DNA of 64,000 nt from Gordonia mangrovi (lineage in GTDB: Bacteria; Actinomycetota; Actinomycetes; Mycobacteriales; Mycobacteriaceae), in the NCBI RefSeq assembly GCF_024734075.1, contig NZ_CP102850.1, positions 5,270,001 to 5,334,000 of the forward strand. The letters are read 5' to 3'. Below, one piece after another: positions 34,741 through 43,942 of the stretch. Under the pieces are notes generated by a model. It was not told where the DNA came from. It saw only the letters and a program-made list of their open reading frames with translations, and did no database searches. The position numbers were made by a program, and so were the translations under genes. The number at the start of each line of letters is the position of its first letter. The stretch's first letter is position 1.

Positions 34741-34756
34741 TGTGACAAATACCACA
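34741..34756. promoter_or_regulatory. CRP/GlxR-like site upstream of sdh1
   Basis: TGTGA-CAAATA-CCACA differs from the TGTGA-N6-TCACA consensus at one position. It lies 19 bases before the first ATG of the sdh1 operon and 78 bases from the divergent DUF1801 gene. cAMP-dependent control of sdh genes is known in related genera. Confidence 0.45.
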
Positions 34757-34833
34757 GTACTGGCCGGGACGACCGAGTCAACGGCTTTGGCCGAACGTGT
34801 CCCGACCGACGGGGCGTGACTAGATTTGAGGCC

Positions 34834-35256
34834 ATGGCGATCAAGACCCAGCCGACCGATGCGTCCGTGCCCGATTTCCTCGATGCCGCCACCCCCGCCC
34901 GCCGGGTCAGCGAGGGCCACCACATCGATGAGATCATGCGCACCGAAACCGGCACCGAACCGGTGATGTGGGGCCCGTCGATCGTCGGATACGGGACCTA
35001 TCGCTACGTCTCCCCGGCGAAAAGCTCCCGCACCGAAGGGAATTGGCCCAAGGTCGGATTCTCGCCACGAAAGTCGGCGATCGTCTTCTACGGCTTGAAA
35101 GATCTACCCGAGGGCGCCGCGCTACTGCCCGACCTCGGCACCTACACCGAAGGTGCCGGGTGTGTGTACGTGAAACGGCTGGACCAGATCGACCTCGACG
35201 TACTGCGTCGATTGATCCGCATCGCGTTCGGCCGTGGAGACGATCCGCCGCGGTAG
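34834..35256 (+). CDS. DUF1801 domain protein
   Basis: A 140-residue single-domain protein of the DUF1801/YdhG group. The hallmark regions are PVMWGPSIVGYGTYRYVS, the stretch GNWPKVGFSPRKSAIVFYG and the closing GCVYVKRLDQIDLDVLRRLI. The fold is an iron-sulfur-assembly-like (frataxin-related) alpha/beta unit, but the function is not known. It is divergent from the sdh1 operon. Confidence 0.85.
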   Translation: MAIKTQPTDASVPDFLDAATPARRVSEGHHIDEIMRTETGTEPVMWGPSIVGYGTYRYVSPAKSSRTEGNWPKVGFSPRKSAIVFYGLKDLPEGAALLPDLGTYTEGAGCVYVKRLDQIDLDVLRRLIRIAFGRGDDPPR

Positions 35257-35262
35257 CCGACC

Positions 35263-36027
35263 CTATGGTCGGCGACGATAGCGCTCGACGAAACGGCGCA
35301 GCACCGTGGGCGGGTGTCGGGCGTCGGTCGCCCGCGCCGCGGCCTGCAGCGATGTCGCCTCGGCGGGGTCGAAGTAGCCGAAGTCCCGGTAGACGTCGAT
35401 GCGTGTGCACAGACTCTCGGCGTCGAGTTCGGGGTGGAACTGCGTGGCGTAGACATTGGTCCCGACACGAAACGCCTGAACCGGACAGGCGGCCGACGAC
35501 GCGAGGTGTACCGCGCGAGCGGGTAGCCGGGTCGCGGCCTCCTTGTGTCCGCCGTAGGCGTCGAAGGTGCGCGGCAGTTCCGCGAACAGCGGGTCTCGGC
35601 GTCCCGGGGCGGTCAAGGTGACGCTCAGCGGTCCGACCGGCTCCCCGTGGGTGCGGTCGATGGTGGCCCCGATCGCCGACCCCAGGGTGCCCACCCCATA
35701 GCAGCAGCCGAGGAACGGGAAATCCACGGCGACGATCCTGCCGATCAGTTCCGACAACTCCGCTTCCACCCGACGCTGCGTCGCCTGCTTCGACTCGGCG
35801 GGGTCGCTCACATTGTATGGGCCGCCCCCCAGGATGATGCCCGACCAGTCGTCGAGATCGATCGGCCCCAACGGACGGTGGGTGAGGTTGACCGCCCGGA
35901 GTTCCTCGTCGGCGAGCCCGCCCAGTCGCAGCACCGACCGATGCTCGTCGACGGCCGCCTCGCGCTCGGCGCGGATGGACAGCAGCAGGAACGGGGATGA
36001 CTCCGATCGTGTCGGCAACGCCGTCAC
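35263..36027 (-). CDS. Class I glutamine amidotransferase-like protein
   Basis: A 254-residue stand-alone GATase of the GuaA-N type. It has GIILGGGPYNVSD, the nucleophile elbow FPFLGCCYGVG (the second Cys is the likely nucleophile) and the catalytic His-Glu pair in YATQFHPELD. No synthetase domain is attached, so it could hydrolyse gamma-glutamyl compounds or serve a partner elsewhere. GTG at 36027 overlaps the upstream gene's stop by four bases, which supports this start over longer frames. Confidence 0.87.
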   Translation of the reverse strand: MTALPTRSESSPFLLLSIRAEREAAVDEHRSVLRLGGLADEELRAVNLTHRPLGPIDLDDWSGIILGGGPYNVSDPAESKQATQRRVEAELSELIGRIVAVDFPFLGCCYGVGTLGSAIGATIDRTHGEPVGPLSVTLTAPGRRDPLFAELPRTFDAYGGHKEAATRLPARAVHLASSAACPVQAFRVGTNVYATQFHPELDAESLCTRIDVYRDFGYFDPAEATSLQAAARATDARHPPTVLRRFVERYRRRP

Positions 36028-36311
36028 CGCCGGAATCCGTCGACCATCGCCTCCATCGCGGCTTTCCCGGCTTCGTCGACGGTGAGACTCATGATCGACG
36101 ACATGACGAGCAGCACGGCAAACTGCCGTGGACTGCGCGGCTTGCCGAACAGGGAGGTCTTCTCCTTGATCTGTAACTCGCGGAATGTCGAGACGGGGTT
36201 TCGGGCCGCCTCGTCCTTGCCGTGATGGCGGAACTTCGACACGGTGATCCCGTCGCAGACGATCGACTCGCCATCGACCCCGCGCACCTCGGTCTTCGGT
36301 ATCTCGGACAC
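36024..36311 (-). CDS. Hypothetical 95-residue protein coupled to the amidotransferase
   Basis: Not recognised. The protein starts with SEIPKTEVRGVDGESIVCDG, then a basic stretch (KFRHHGKDEAARNP), KEKTSLFGKPRSPRQFAVLL, and a helix with VMSSIMSLTVDEAGKAAMEA. GTG start behind GAGGGGAGG. The stop overlaps the amidotransferase start, so the two are translated together. No signal peptide or sure membrane segment. Confidence 0.65.
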   Translation of the reverse strand: MSEIPKTEVRGVDGESIVCDGITVSKFRHHGKDEAARNPVSTFRELQIKEKTSLFGKPRSPRQFAVLLVMSSIMSLTVDEAGKAAMEAMVDGFRR

Positions 36312-36385
36312 ACGCGCCTCCCCTCGGCGACATGGTATCCCGAGACGAGCGATTCTCCGGGCGCGGTGTGTGCCGACAGGGTTCG

Positions 36386-36907
36386 TCAGGCGTTCGCGCC
36401 CGCCGCCGAGCGCTGTCCGATGGACTCGGCCCACCGCCGTACGTCGGCCCAGTCGCGGTGGTCGCCCGGCCGGGCCCCCATCACCCACATCAGGAACCGA
36501 ATACGCAGTTGCGGCGGGCGTCCGAATCTGCCGGCGAACGGATGGTATTCGACCGCGGCAAGCCGATCACGCAGCGCCGCGATGGTCGGCGGCACCTTGG
36601 TGCGGAAGATCGCTCCGACAGGTCCGCGGAGGACCGGCCCCATGCCCAGCGAGAACAGATACACCGGGCGCCGTCGGAGTTCGTCCTCGTTCTCGTCGAC
36701 GAAGGCCACGAACTCGGGCAACAGCGCACCGTCGTGAATCGCACTGCCCGCCACCACGACGTCGAACGCCGCCGGGTCGGGGTGGTCGGTAACCGATGCG
36801 ACGCTCACATCCGGTACCGAGGCGCGCAGATGCTCACCGAGACGCTCGGCGACCTCCGCGGTCGACCCGTCCGCACTGGCGAAAGCGACCAGAACCGTTG
36901 TGCTCAT
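36386..36907 (-). CDS. Flavodoxin-domain protein (HemG-like)
   Basis: A 173-residue protein with a flavodoxin fold: VLVAFASADGSTAEVAERL is the FMN phosphate loop, followed by FDVVVAGSAIHDGALLPE and VYLFSLGMGPVL. This matches the flavodoxin_5 group that includes protoporphyrinogen oxidase HemG. The exact partner is unknown. ATG at 36907; the alternative start 51 bases upstream adds non-family residues. Confidence 0.87.
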   Translation of the reverse strand: MSTTVLVAFASADGSTAEVAERLGEHLRASVPDVSVASVTDHPDPAAFDVVVAGSAIHDGALLPEFVAFVDENEDELRRRPVYLFSLGMGPVLRGPVGAIFRTKVPPTIAALRDRLAAVEYHPFAGRFGRPPQLRIRFLMWVMGARPGDHRDWADVRRWAESIGQRSAAGANA

Positions 36908-36970
36908 ACACCCGATCGTTCTCGGGTCGGCCCGCCCGCCGATAGAGCCCAACGTCACCGCGACAACGCG

Positions 36971-37903
36971 TCAGGCGAGCAGGACCACATAGACGGCGAC
37001 ATACATACCCACCAGCGCCGTGCCGGTCACCCGGGTGTGACGCCCCCTCGCCACCAGCATCGCCACGGCGAGCACGACGGTGAGCGCTGCCACCAGGGCA
37101 CCCCGTTCGACCAGCGCGACCGTGACGAGCGTGGGCGCGATGAGCGGCCCGATCCCGATCGACAATGTCGCGTCCACCATCGACGCACCCAGAGCATCGC
37201 CGACCGCCATCTCGGCGTGACCGCGGCGAAGCGCGGTGACGCTGAACAGCAACTCCGGCAGCGATGTGCCGAGCGAGGCACCGAAGAAGCTGACCAGGAA
37301 CACCGGAACACCGGCGGCGTCGGCGAGCCGGACGACACCCCAGATCGCCGCCATCACGCCGAGGGTGATGACCGCGAGGCCCATCGCCAGCTGCGCCACG
37401 GCGCGCAGGTGGCCGCCATCGTCGGGCTCGGCGGTCTCCGTGTCGGAGTCACCGCCGAACCGCCAGACGACGAAAGACAACGCCACCCATGAGCCGACGA
37501 GCGCCGCACCGTCGCTGCGGGAGAGATCACCATCGCGCATCAACACCGCGGCCAACAGCAGCGCGGCGACGATCCCGATGCCGACGATGGTGGACCGGCG
37601 ACGTGGGAGCAGCAGCGCGCCGCCGAGCAGTGGCATCAGTCCGAGGACGAGCGTGACCTGGGTGACGACAGAGCCGATCGAATCGCCGACGTTGACATCG
37701 CCGAGCCCCTGCAGCGACGCGACGATCGAATTGACGATCTCGGGCAGATCGGTGCCGAGCGCCACCAGTGTCATGCCGACGACGAAGGGCGGCAAACTCG
37801 TTCGCGCGACGAGGCTGTTCGCACCGGTGACCGCAACACGGGAGGCGAGCACCGCCACGGTGAACCCACCCACCATCGCCACGAGCGCCGCCGCCAACAC
37901 CAT
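36971..37903 (-). CDS. Ca2+/cation antiporter (CaCA family)
   Basis: A 310-residue exchanger with about ten helices in two inverted halves. The alpha-repeats are visible: GMTLVALGTDLPEIVNSIVA in the first and SFFGASLGTSLPELLFSVTA in the second, with the acidic ion-coordinating Glu in each. The large Asp/Glu-containing loop between the halves (DSDTETAEPDDGG) is cytosolic. It extrudes Ca2+ or another cation in exchange for Na+ or H+. Confidence 0.92.
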   Translation of the reverse strand: MVLAAALVAMVGGFTVAVLASRVAVTGANSLVARTSLPPFVVGMTLVALGTDLPEIVNSIVASLQGLGDVNVGDSIGSVVTQVTLVLGLMPLLGGALLLPRRRSTIVGIGIVAALLLAAVLMRDGDLSRSDGAALVGSWVALSFVVWRFGGDSDTETAEPDDGGHLRAVAQLAMGLAVITLGVMAAIWGVVRLADAAGVPVFLVSFFGASLGTSLPELLFSVTALRRGHAEMAVGDALGASMVDATLSIGIGPLIAPTLVTVALVERGALVAALTVVLAVAMLVARGRHTRVTGTALVGMYVAVYVVLLA

Positions 37904-37970
37904 GATCTACCGAGTATCACGCCCAGCCCGATAGCGCTGGGCGTGAATCCTCGGCAGATTTCGGGTGGGG

Positions 37971-39017
37971 TCAGGGCCGGATCTCGAACACCGCGTTGAA
38001 GCCGGTCTGCGCCGCCAACCGGAACCGGGTGAACCCGGCGTCCGCAGCGATCTGTCGGACCGCCGATTCGCCGGCCTGCGCTCCCAGGCTGTAGCCGCCG
38101 GGCTGCGACAGACTGTTGGGCAGGCACAGGAAGACCGACGCGCTGTAGAACAGTCGTCCCACCGGGTTGAAGTTCTCCTCCACGACGTCGGAGGCCGCCG
38201 GCTCCACGAGCAGCCAGGTGCCGTCGTCGGCCAGTGCCTCGCGTACTCGACGAGCCGCGCCGAGTGGATCGCCCATGTCGTGCAGGCAGTCGAACATGGT
38301 GATCAGGTCGTAGCCGGAACCGGCGAACGTCTGCGCGGTGCCGACCTCGAAACTCACTCGATCGGTCAGTCCGGCCTCGGCGGTGCGCTTGCGCGCCAGG
38401 GTGATCGACTCCTCGTGGTAGTCGACGCCGACCACCGAGCTGTTCGGGTAGGCGGCCGCGAGCAGGCGCGTCGACGACCCGAGGCCGCAGCCGACGTCGC
38501 CGATCCGAGCCCCCGCGTGCAGCTTGTCCTGCACCCCGGTCAGCGCCGGAATCCACGTCGGCACGAGTTCGGCCACATAGCCAGGCCGATAGAAGGCGTC
38601 GCACCCGACGAAGACGTCCTCGTCGTGCTCATGCCAGCCGACGCCCTCGCCGGTGCGGAATGCCTCGGTGATCTTCGGTTCCGCGCGTAGCGTCCCGAGT
38701 CCGGTACGAAATGCCGCGGGCACATTCGGGCCGTCCGGGTCGGCCAGGCAGAACGCCTGCTCCGGCGTCAGCGAGAACAGCTCTGTCGCGGGCTCATAGG
38801 TCACGTACCCACCCGCGGCCTGGCCGCGCAGCCACTCGGTCAGATACCGCTCGTGACAACCGGTGCGGGCGGCCAGGTCGCCTGGTGTCGCCGGTCCTTC
38901 GGCCAGCGACCGATACAGGCCGAGGCGTTCGCCGATCACCACCGAACCCGCGGCGTCGGTGGCGGCCATGTCCGCGACGACCTGACCCATGAACTCGGTT
39001 ACCTTGTCGGGGTCCAT
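37971..39017 (-). CDS. Winged-helix SAM-dependent methyltransferase (Rv2258c-like, paralogue)
   Basis: A 348-residue methyltransferase with the same build as the one at 4620-5762. The winged-helix part has VVIGERLGLYRSLAEGPATP and LAARTGCHERYLTEWLRGQA. The Rossmann core has motif I IGDVGCGLGSSTRLLA, VGVDYHEES and the motif IV region MFDCLHDMGDP. ATG at 39017 follows AGGAG at 9 bases. It is divergent from an AfsR-type regulator that starts 150 bases away, which may control it. Confidence 0.9.
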   Translation of the reverse strand: MDPDKVTEFMGQVVADMAATDAAGSVVIGERLGLYRSLAEGPATPGDLAARTGCHERYLTEWLRGQAAGGYVTYEPATELFSLTPEQAFCLADPDGPNVPAAFRTGLGTLRAEPKITEAFRTGEGVGWHEHDEDVFVGCDAFYRPGYVAELVPTWIPALTGVQDKLHAGARIGDVGCGLGSSTRLLAAAYPNSSVVGVDYHEESITLARKRTAEAGLTDRVSFEVGTAQTFAGSGYDLITMFDCLHDMGDPLGAARRVREALADDGTWLLVEPAASDVVEENFNPVGRLFYSASVFLCLPNSLSQPGGYSLGAQAGESAVRQIAADAGFTRFRLAAQTGFNAVFEIRP

Positions 39018-39166
39018 CTCAGTTCTCCTCTCCCGTCGGCCGGCCCGGTGCCGGGCGACCACCGAAGAGTCGCCCGACGCGCTGTCACGTCGCTGTCGTC
39101 GGCTATCGTCGTGCTCACACGAGCGAGACCGAGCTCGTTCATGGGCCGAACGACTTGGGAGCGGCC

Positions 39167-41989
39167 ATGCCCACCGTGCGCACACCGCCGACTATCCGCG
39201 TGAATCTGCTCGGTCCGCTGCAGCTCTTGGTCGATGGCGAGACCGTGGAGGTCCCCGGTCGGAAACGTCGCACTCTGCTGGTCGTGTTGGCGATGGCCGA
39301 AGGGACGACCGTACCGCTCGACGACCTTCTCGACGTGTTGTGGCCGTCGGGCGTCCCGGAGACCGGACGGCAGGCCTTGCAGAACCACATCTCCCGGTTG
39401 CGGTCTCAGCTCGGGCCGGCCGCCGCGCGCCTCGAGACACTGCCGGGTGGCTATCGCCTCGCGCTGGGGCACGACGAACTCGACGTCACCGAGGCCCGCA
39501 TGTGCCTGGCCACGTCCAGACAACGCTCACCCGAGACATTCGACAGCCTCAGCCGGGCTCACGCTCTGTGGCGCGGCCCGGTTCTCCCTGATCTCACCGA
39601 GGTACCCACCATCGCCACCGCCGCCGTGGGCTACGCCCGACTGCGACAACAGATCAGTGATGCGCTGGTGGTCGCCGGCATCGCGGCGGGTCGGGCGGCG
39701 GAAGTGACCGACATCGCCATGGCCTCGCGAGAGGCTGACCCCCTGCGTGAACCCGGGACCGTACTGCACATGCGAGCGCTGGCGGCCACCGGTCGAGCGC
39801 CTGACGCGCTGCGGGTGGCCCGCGAGTTCCGGCGTCAGCTGGCCGACGAGACCGGCTTCGATCCCACGGCCGTGCTCGACGAGGCCGAACGAGATATCGC
39901 CGCCACCGTCGGAGACAATGCGTCACCGCAGCACGTCGCACCGCCCACCGGCGGGCCCCGGTTGATCGGACGGGAATCGCAGATCGCGGCCGTGCGTCGG
40001 TTACTCGACCACGAACGCCTCGTCACCATCGGCGGACCGGGCGGAGTCGGTAAGACCAGCCTCGCGCTCGCACTGGCCCGTGACCTCCCGGACACTGCGG
40101 TGATCGAGCTGGCGCCGGTCGCCGAAGCGGAGGCCGTCCCGCACGCTGTCGCGGCAGCGCTGGGCTTGCGCATCGAGCACGGCGACGTGCTGATGACATG
40201 TCTGGCCGTGCTGGGACAGCGTCCGGCAACGCTGGTCATCGACAACTGCGAGCATCTGATCGACGCCGCTCGCGATGTCGTGACACGAATCCTCGCCCGA
40301 TGCCCAGACGTGCGGCTGGTCGCGACAAGCCGGGAGTCGCTCGGGTTGCCGGTCGAGATGGTCTTTCGGCTCGCCGCGCTACCGGTGCCGCGGACCGGCG
40401 ACGATCCGGCCGACTCGCCGGCGGTGGCACTGTTCCTCGAACGCGCACATCGGGTTCGACCCGCCGCCCGACCGACGGAGGAGCAGCTGATGACGGTGGG
40501 CGAGATCGTCGCGCGCCTCGACGGGATCCCGCTGGCGATCGAGTTGGCCGCCGGGCGACTGTCCACCCTGTCTTTGGGTGACCTGCATGCGCGCCTGGAC
40601 CGTTCACTCGATCTGCTGGGTGGCGGGCGGCCCGACCCGGACGCCCGGCACCGGACGCTGCGTGCCACCATCGAGTGGTCCTACCGGCTGCTGTCCGAGG
40701 ACGAGCAGAATCTGTTCCGGGCGCTGTCGGTGTTCCCGGATGGTGTCGACCTCGACACGGCTGAATGGCTGGCGACCCAGCTGGGCCTGGCCACCGATCC
40801 TGCGGAGGCGTTGGCCCGGCTCGTCGATGCGTCCATGATCGACGCCTCGTTTCGCGGCGCCACCCGGTACCGGATGTTGGAGACGCTGCGGGCGTTCGGT
40901 GTCGACCGGTTGGTCGCTGCAGGAGAAGAACCGGCGGCCACCGACCGGATGCTGCGCTGGGCCTGCGCGCTGGCCGAGCGCGTCCACATCGGGATGGAGT
41001 CCCCGGCCGAGGCGTCCGCGGACACACTGCTGCGTCGCGAGATCCCGAACATGCGGGCTGCCTGGCGATCCGCGCGCACCACTGCGAACCTCGACGCTGC
41101 GGTCGCGATGGTGCTCGGTGTGTACAACGCGATCGCCTATCGGGATCTGATCGAGATCCGACGCTGGGCCGAGGATCTCGCGGCGGACCCGGCATTGCCG
41201 GGGCACCCGCGTGCAGGTGCGCTACTGGCGATTGCCGGTGAGGCCTGGTACCACGACGGTGACTATCGGAAAGCCGAAGCGCTGGCTCGTGCGGGCCTGG
41301 ATCGGTCGGAGGGGCCGGACCGCTGGTACGGGCGGGCGGTGTCGTCGGTGGCAGACCTCGCCCGAGGTGATTGGGACCGGTGCGTCGAGCATTCGCTGGC
41401 CGCGGCGGAGCTGGCACCCGGAGGTGACGCTCTTGGCATCGCCGCGCTGGCCAGGGCATATTCCGGCGATGTGGACGCGGCGCGAGAGCTCAACGCACGG
41501 GGTTCGGCAGGTGCGGTGTCGCCGTCGATGCGATCATGGGCGGCATATGTCGACGGCGAGATCGCCAATATCGCCGGTGACGCCGAGGGCGCCCAACGGC
41601 ACTACCGGACCGCCATCGAGCTCTCACAGGACTGTGGCGCAACGTTTTTCACGGGTGTGTCGAGGGTCGGACTGCTCTCGGCGCTGACAGCAGCGGGGCG
41701 GTACGACGCCGCGTTGCGTGGGTATCGCGACGTGCTCGACTATTTCGCGCGGACGGGCAACTGGACCCATCAGTGGACTGCACTGCGCAACCTCGCCGTA
41801 CTGCTGCGCCGAAAAGGTGATCACGCCACCGCCGAAGCCATCGACACGGCTGCCGATCATGCCCCTGATGCTCCCGCGGTGGCCGGTGTGACCACCGTCG
41901 GGCGGTCGGTGGCCGTCACGGCCCTCGGCCGGGACGCGGTACTCGCGGCCGCGCGCACCGCGATCGACCGGCACATCACCTCACGCTGA
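39167..41989 (+). CDS. AfsR/SARP-type large transcriptional regulator (second copy of the type)
   Basis: About 940 residues. The N-terminal OmpR-like DNA-binding domain (about 1-95) has RVNLLGPLQLLVDGE and LWPSGVPETGRQALQNHISR. The BTAD activation domain (about 100-245) has FDSLSRAHALWRGPVLPDL. An NB-ARC-like ATPase follows with Walker A GGPGGVGKTSLALAL near residue 289, Walker B TLVIDNCEHLIDAA, VATSRESLGL and IPLAIELAAGRL. A TPR-like C-terminus of about 400 residues completes it. ATG at 39167 follows TTGGGAG. Its 3' end overlaps the convergent DoxX-like gene by nine bases. Confidence 0.9.
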   Translation: MPTVRTPPTIRVNLLGPLQLLVDGETVEVPGRKRRTLLVVLAMAEGTTVPLDDLLDVLWPSGVPETGRQALQNHISRLRSQLGPAAARLETLPGGYRLALGHDELDVTEARMCLATSRQRSPETFDSLSRAHALWRGPVLPDLTEVPTIATAAVGYARLRQQISDALVVAGIAAGRAAEVTDIAMASREADPLREPGTVLHMRALAATGRAPDALRVAREFRRQLADETGFDPTAVLDEAERDIAATVGDNASPQHVAPPTGGPRLIGRESQIAAVRRLLDHERLVTIGGPGGVGKTSLALALARDLPDTAVIELAPVAEAEAVPHAVAAALGLRIEHGDVLMTCLAVLGQRPATLVIDNCEHLIDAARDVVTRILARCPDVRLVATSRESLGLPVEMVFRLAALPVPRTGDDPADSPAVALFLERAHRVRPAARPTEEQLMTVGEIVARLDGIPLAIELAAGRLSTLSLGDLHARLDRSLDLLGGGRPDPDARHRTLRATIEWSYRLLSEDEQNLFRALSVFPDGVDLDTAEWLATQLGLATDPAEALARLVDASMIDASFRGATRYRMLETLRAFGVDRLVAAGEEPAATDRMLRWACALAERVHIGMESPAEASADTLLRREIPNMRAAWRSARTTANLDAAVAMVLGVYNAIAYRDLIEIRRWAEDLAADPALPGHPRAGALLAIAGEAWYHDGDYRKAEALARAGLDRSEGPDRWYGRAVSSVADLARGDWDRCVEHSLAAAELAPGGDALGIAALARAYSGDVDAARELNARGSAGAVSPSMRSWAAYVDGEIANIAGDAEGAQRHYRTAIELSQDCGATFFTGVSRVGLLSALTAAGRYDAALRGYRDVLDYFARTGNWTHQWTALRNLAVLLRRKGDHATAEAIDTAADHAPDAPAVAGVTTVGRSVAVTALGRDAVLAAARTAIDRHITSR

Positions 41990-42517
41990 GTCCGGATGCG
42001 TGCCGGTCGGCCGACTGCCTCGATTCCCGTCGGTCCCGGCGAACAGCGCCCAGACCACGAGCACCGGTTGGAAGAAGAGTCGGACCAGCCGCTCGGTGTC
42101 GGTGTCCAGGCCGAACGCGTCGATGTGCTCGACGTACTGGTGGACGTTGCCTGGGAACACAGCAACGAAGAACGCGGCGACCACCCACGAGACGAGCTTG
42201 CGATAACGGGGCAGCGCGATCAGCGCCAGACCCAGCAGTATCTCGACCACACCCGATGCGAGGACGACGAAGTCCTTGTCCAGCGGTACCCAGTCGGGAA
42301 CCTGCGCCTGGAACTCCTCGCGCTGGGCGGTCAGGTGTCCCACGCCGGCGATGGCCAGCACGAGGCCGAGCGCCACACGTGCGATGGCCCGTGCGAGTGG
42401 CTGGCGAGTGGTGTTCGGTCTCAACAGCATCAATATCGCGCGCTCACCGGCTGATCTGTGGTCGATCTCGTCGGCCGACCGCCGGCCGGTGCGCCCGCCC
42501 TTGTCCGAATGCGCCAT
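41981..42517 (-). CDS. DoxX-like membrane protein
   Basis: About 178 residues with four hydrophobic segments: ARVALGLVLAIAGVGHL, VLASGVVEILLGLALIAL, VSWVVAAFFVAVFPG and FFQPVLVVWALFAG. The GHL...PDWVPL and NVHQYVEH stretches are typical of the DoxX/DUF417-like group. The long polar lead (about 30 residues) is unusual, and a second ATG at 42430 would give a more typical start. Function is not established. Confidence 0.8.
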   Translation of the reverse strand: MAHSDKGGRTGRRSADEIDHRSAGERAILMLLRPNTTRQPLARAIARVALGLVLAIAGVGHLTAQREEFQAQVPDWVPLDKDFVVLASGVVEILLGLALIALPRYRKLVSWVVAAFFVAVFPGNVHQYVEHIDAFGLDTDTERLVRLFFQPVLVVWALFAGTDGNRGSRPTGTHPDSA

Positions 42518-42521
42518 TCGA

Positions 42522-43199
42522 TCAGCGCGTGCCGGCGTAGCTCAGCAACTCCCGGACGTCCTCATCGGTGATCGGCTCGAACTCGTCGTACGCCGCGCAC
42601 ACTCCGCGGAACGATTCCAGGATCGTCGGACAGATCACCTGTTCGACACCGGGGAACCTGTCCGCCATTCCCGGCGGCCCCAGCGGGACAGCGACTGTCA
42701 CGCTTGCCGCGCCGAGACGCTGGAGCGCACCGACCGCGGCACACATCGTCGCTCCGGTCGCCACCCCGTCGTCGACCACGACGACGTCGGCGTCGCGCAC
42801 CGCAAAGGCGGCGCGTCCGTGCCGGTGGACGCGGGCACAGCGATCGAGGTCGGCGCGTTCACGGCGCAGCATGGCCTCCCACTCGCTCTGCGTGATCCCG
42901 AGCCCACCGATGATCTCATCGTTGGTCACCACCACGTCCCCACACGCGATCGCACCGGCAGCCAACTCCGGTTGATCGGGCACCCCGACCTTGCGGACCG
43001 GCAACACGTCGAGCGGCACATCGAGGTGCTCGGCGACCTGCCGCGCCACCGGTACGCCACCACGGGGAAGGGCGACCACCATCAGGTGAGGCGACGACGC
43101 CACCTGCTCCGGAAGTTGACGCTCGACGTGCTCGGCGAGAATGCGGCCGGCGTGCACCCGGTTGCGGTACTCGCGACCGGCGAAGATGTGACTGGTCAT
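42522..43199 (-). CDS. Phosphoribosyltransferase-like protein
   Basis: A 225-residue PRTase-fold protein. The PRPP-binding loop VVVVDDGVATGATM is intact, and the N-terminal part has VVALPRGGVPVARQVA and LPVRKVGVP, typical of the predicted phosphoribosyltransferase group often fused to or found near dienelactone hydrolases in actinobacteria. The nucleobase substrate is unknown. It lies 4 bases upstream of the DoxX-like start. Confidence 0.87.
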   Translation of the reverse strand: MTSHIFAGREYRNRVHAGRILAEHVERQLPEQVASSPHLMVVALPRGGVPVARQVAEHLDVPLDVLPVRKVGVPDQPELAAGAIACGDVVVTNDEIIGGLGITQSEWEAMLRRERADLDRCARVHRHGRAAFAVRDADVVVVDDGVATGATMCAAVGALQRLGAASVTVAVPLGPPGMADRFPGVEQVICPTILESFRGVCAAYDEFEPITDEDVRELLSYAGTR

Positions 43200-43312
43200 G
43201 ACAACCTCGTTTCATCGTGATGCCTGCGACCGGTCGTCTGAAGCCGCACCAACACCCTGCAGACTACCCGCGTCGGGTCGTCCGAAACATCAATACGCGT
43301 AGGCTCGCCACC

Positions 43313-43939
43313 ATGGCCTTCACCGGTTTCCCCGAGGCTGCACTCGACTTCTACGACGATCTCGAGATCGACAACTCCAAGGTGTTCTGGGACGAGCACA
43401 AGGACACCTACCGGAGCGCGGTCGCCGAACCGATGGGCGAACTCACCGACGAATTGGCCGGCGAATTCGGGGCAGCCAAGATCTTCCGCCCCTACCGCGA
43501 CGTGCGGTTCTCGAAGGACAAGACCCCGTACAAGACCCATCAGGGTGCGTTTGTCGCAGTCGGCCCGGCGACTGGCTACTACGTGCAGATCGGGGCGCCC
43601 GGAGTGCGGGTGGGCGCCGGCTTCTACGAGGCCTCCGCCGAGCGGCTGGCTGCTCTGCGGTCTGCCATCGACAACGCGATCCACGGGGCCGAACTCGAAC
43701 AGTTGGTCAGGAAATACTCCCGAACCGGCTGGGAGATCGGCGGGGACGCCCTGAAGACCGCGCCGCGCGGATGGTCACCGGACCATCCCCGCATCGAGTT
43801 GCTGCGGCACAAGTCGTTGACCATCACCCGCGACTACGGCTTCGACGAGGTGATCCACTCCGCGGCCTTGGTTCGAGAGGTGCGCAAGGACTGGCGCGTC
43901 GCCACACCACTCATCGACTGGGTGTGCCGCCACGGGTGA
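43313..43939 (+). CDS. DUF2461 (TIGR02453) family protein
   Basis: A 208-residue protein. Family hallmarks are FTGFPEAALDFYDDLE at the start, NSKVFWDEHKDTY, KIFRPYRDVRFSKDKTPYKT in the middle and GWSPDHPRIELLRHKSL near the end. Function is unknown. ATG at 43313 matches the usual family start. Confidence 0.9.
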   Translation: MAFTGFPEAALDFYDDLEIDNSKVFWDEHKDTYRSAVAEPMGELTDELAGEFGAAKIFRPYRDVRFSKDKTPYKTHQGAFVAVGPATGYYVQIGAPGVRVGAGFYEASAERLAALRSAIDNAIHGAELEQLVRKYSRTGWEIGGDALKTAPRGWSPDHPRIELLRHKSLTITRDYGFDEVIHSAALVREVRKDWRVATPLIDWVCRHG

Positions 43940-43942
43940 CGG

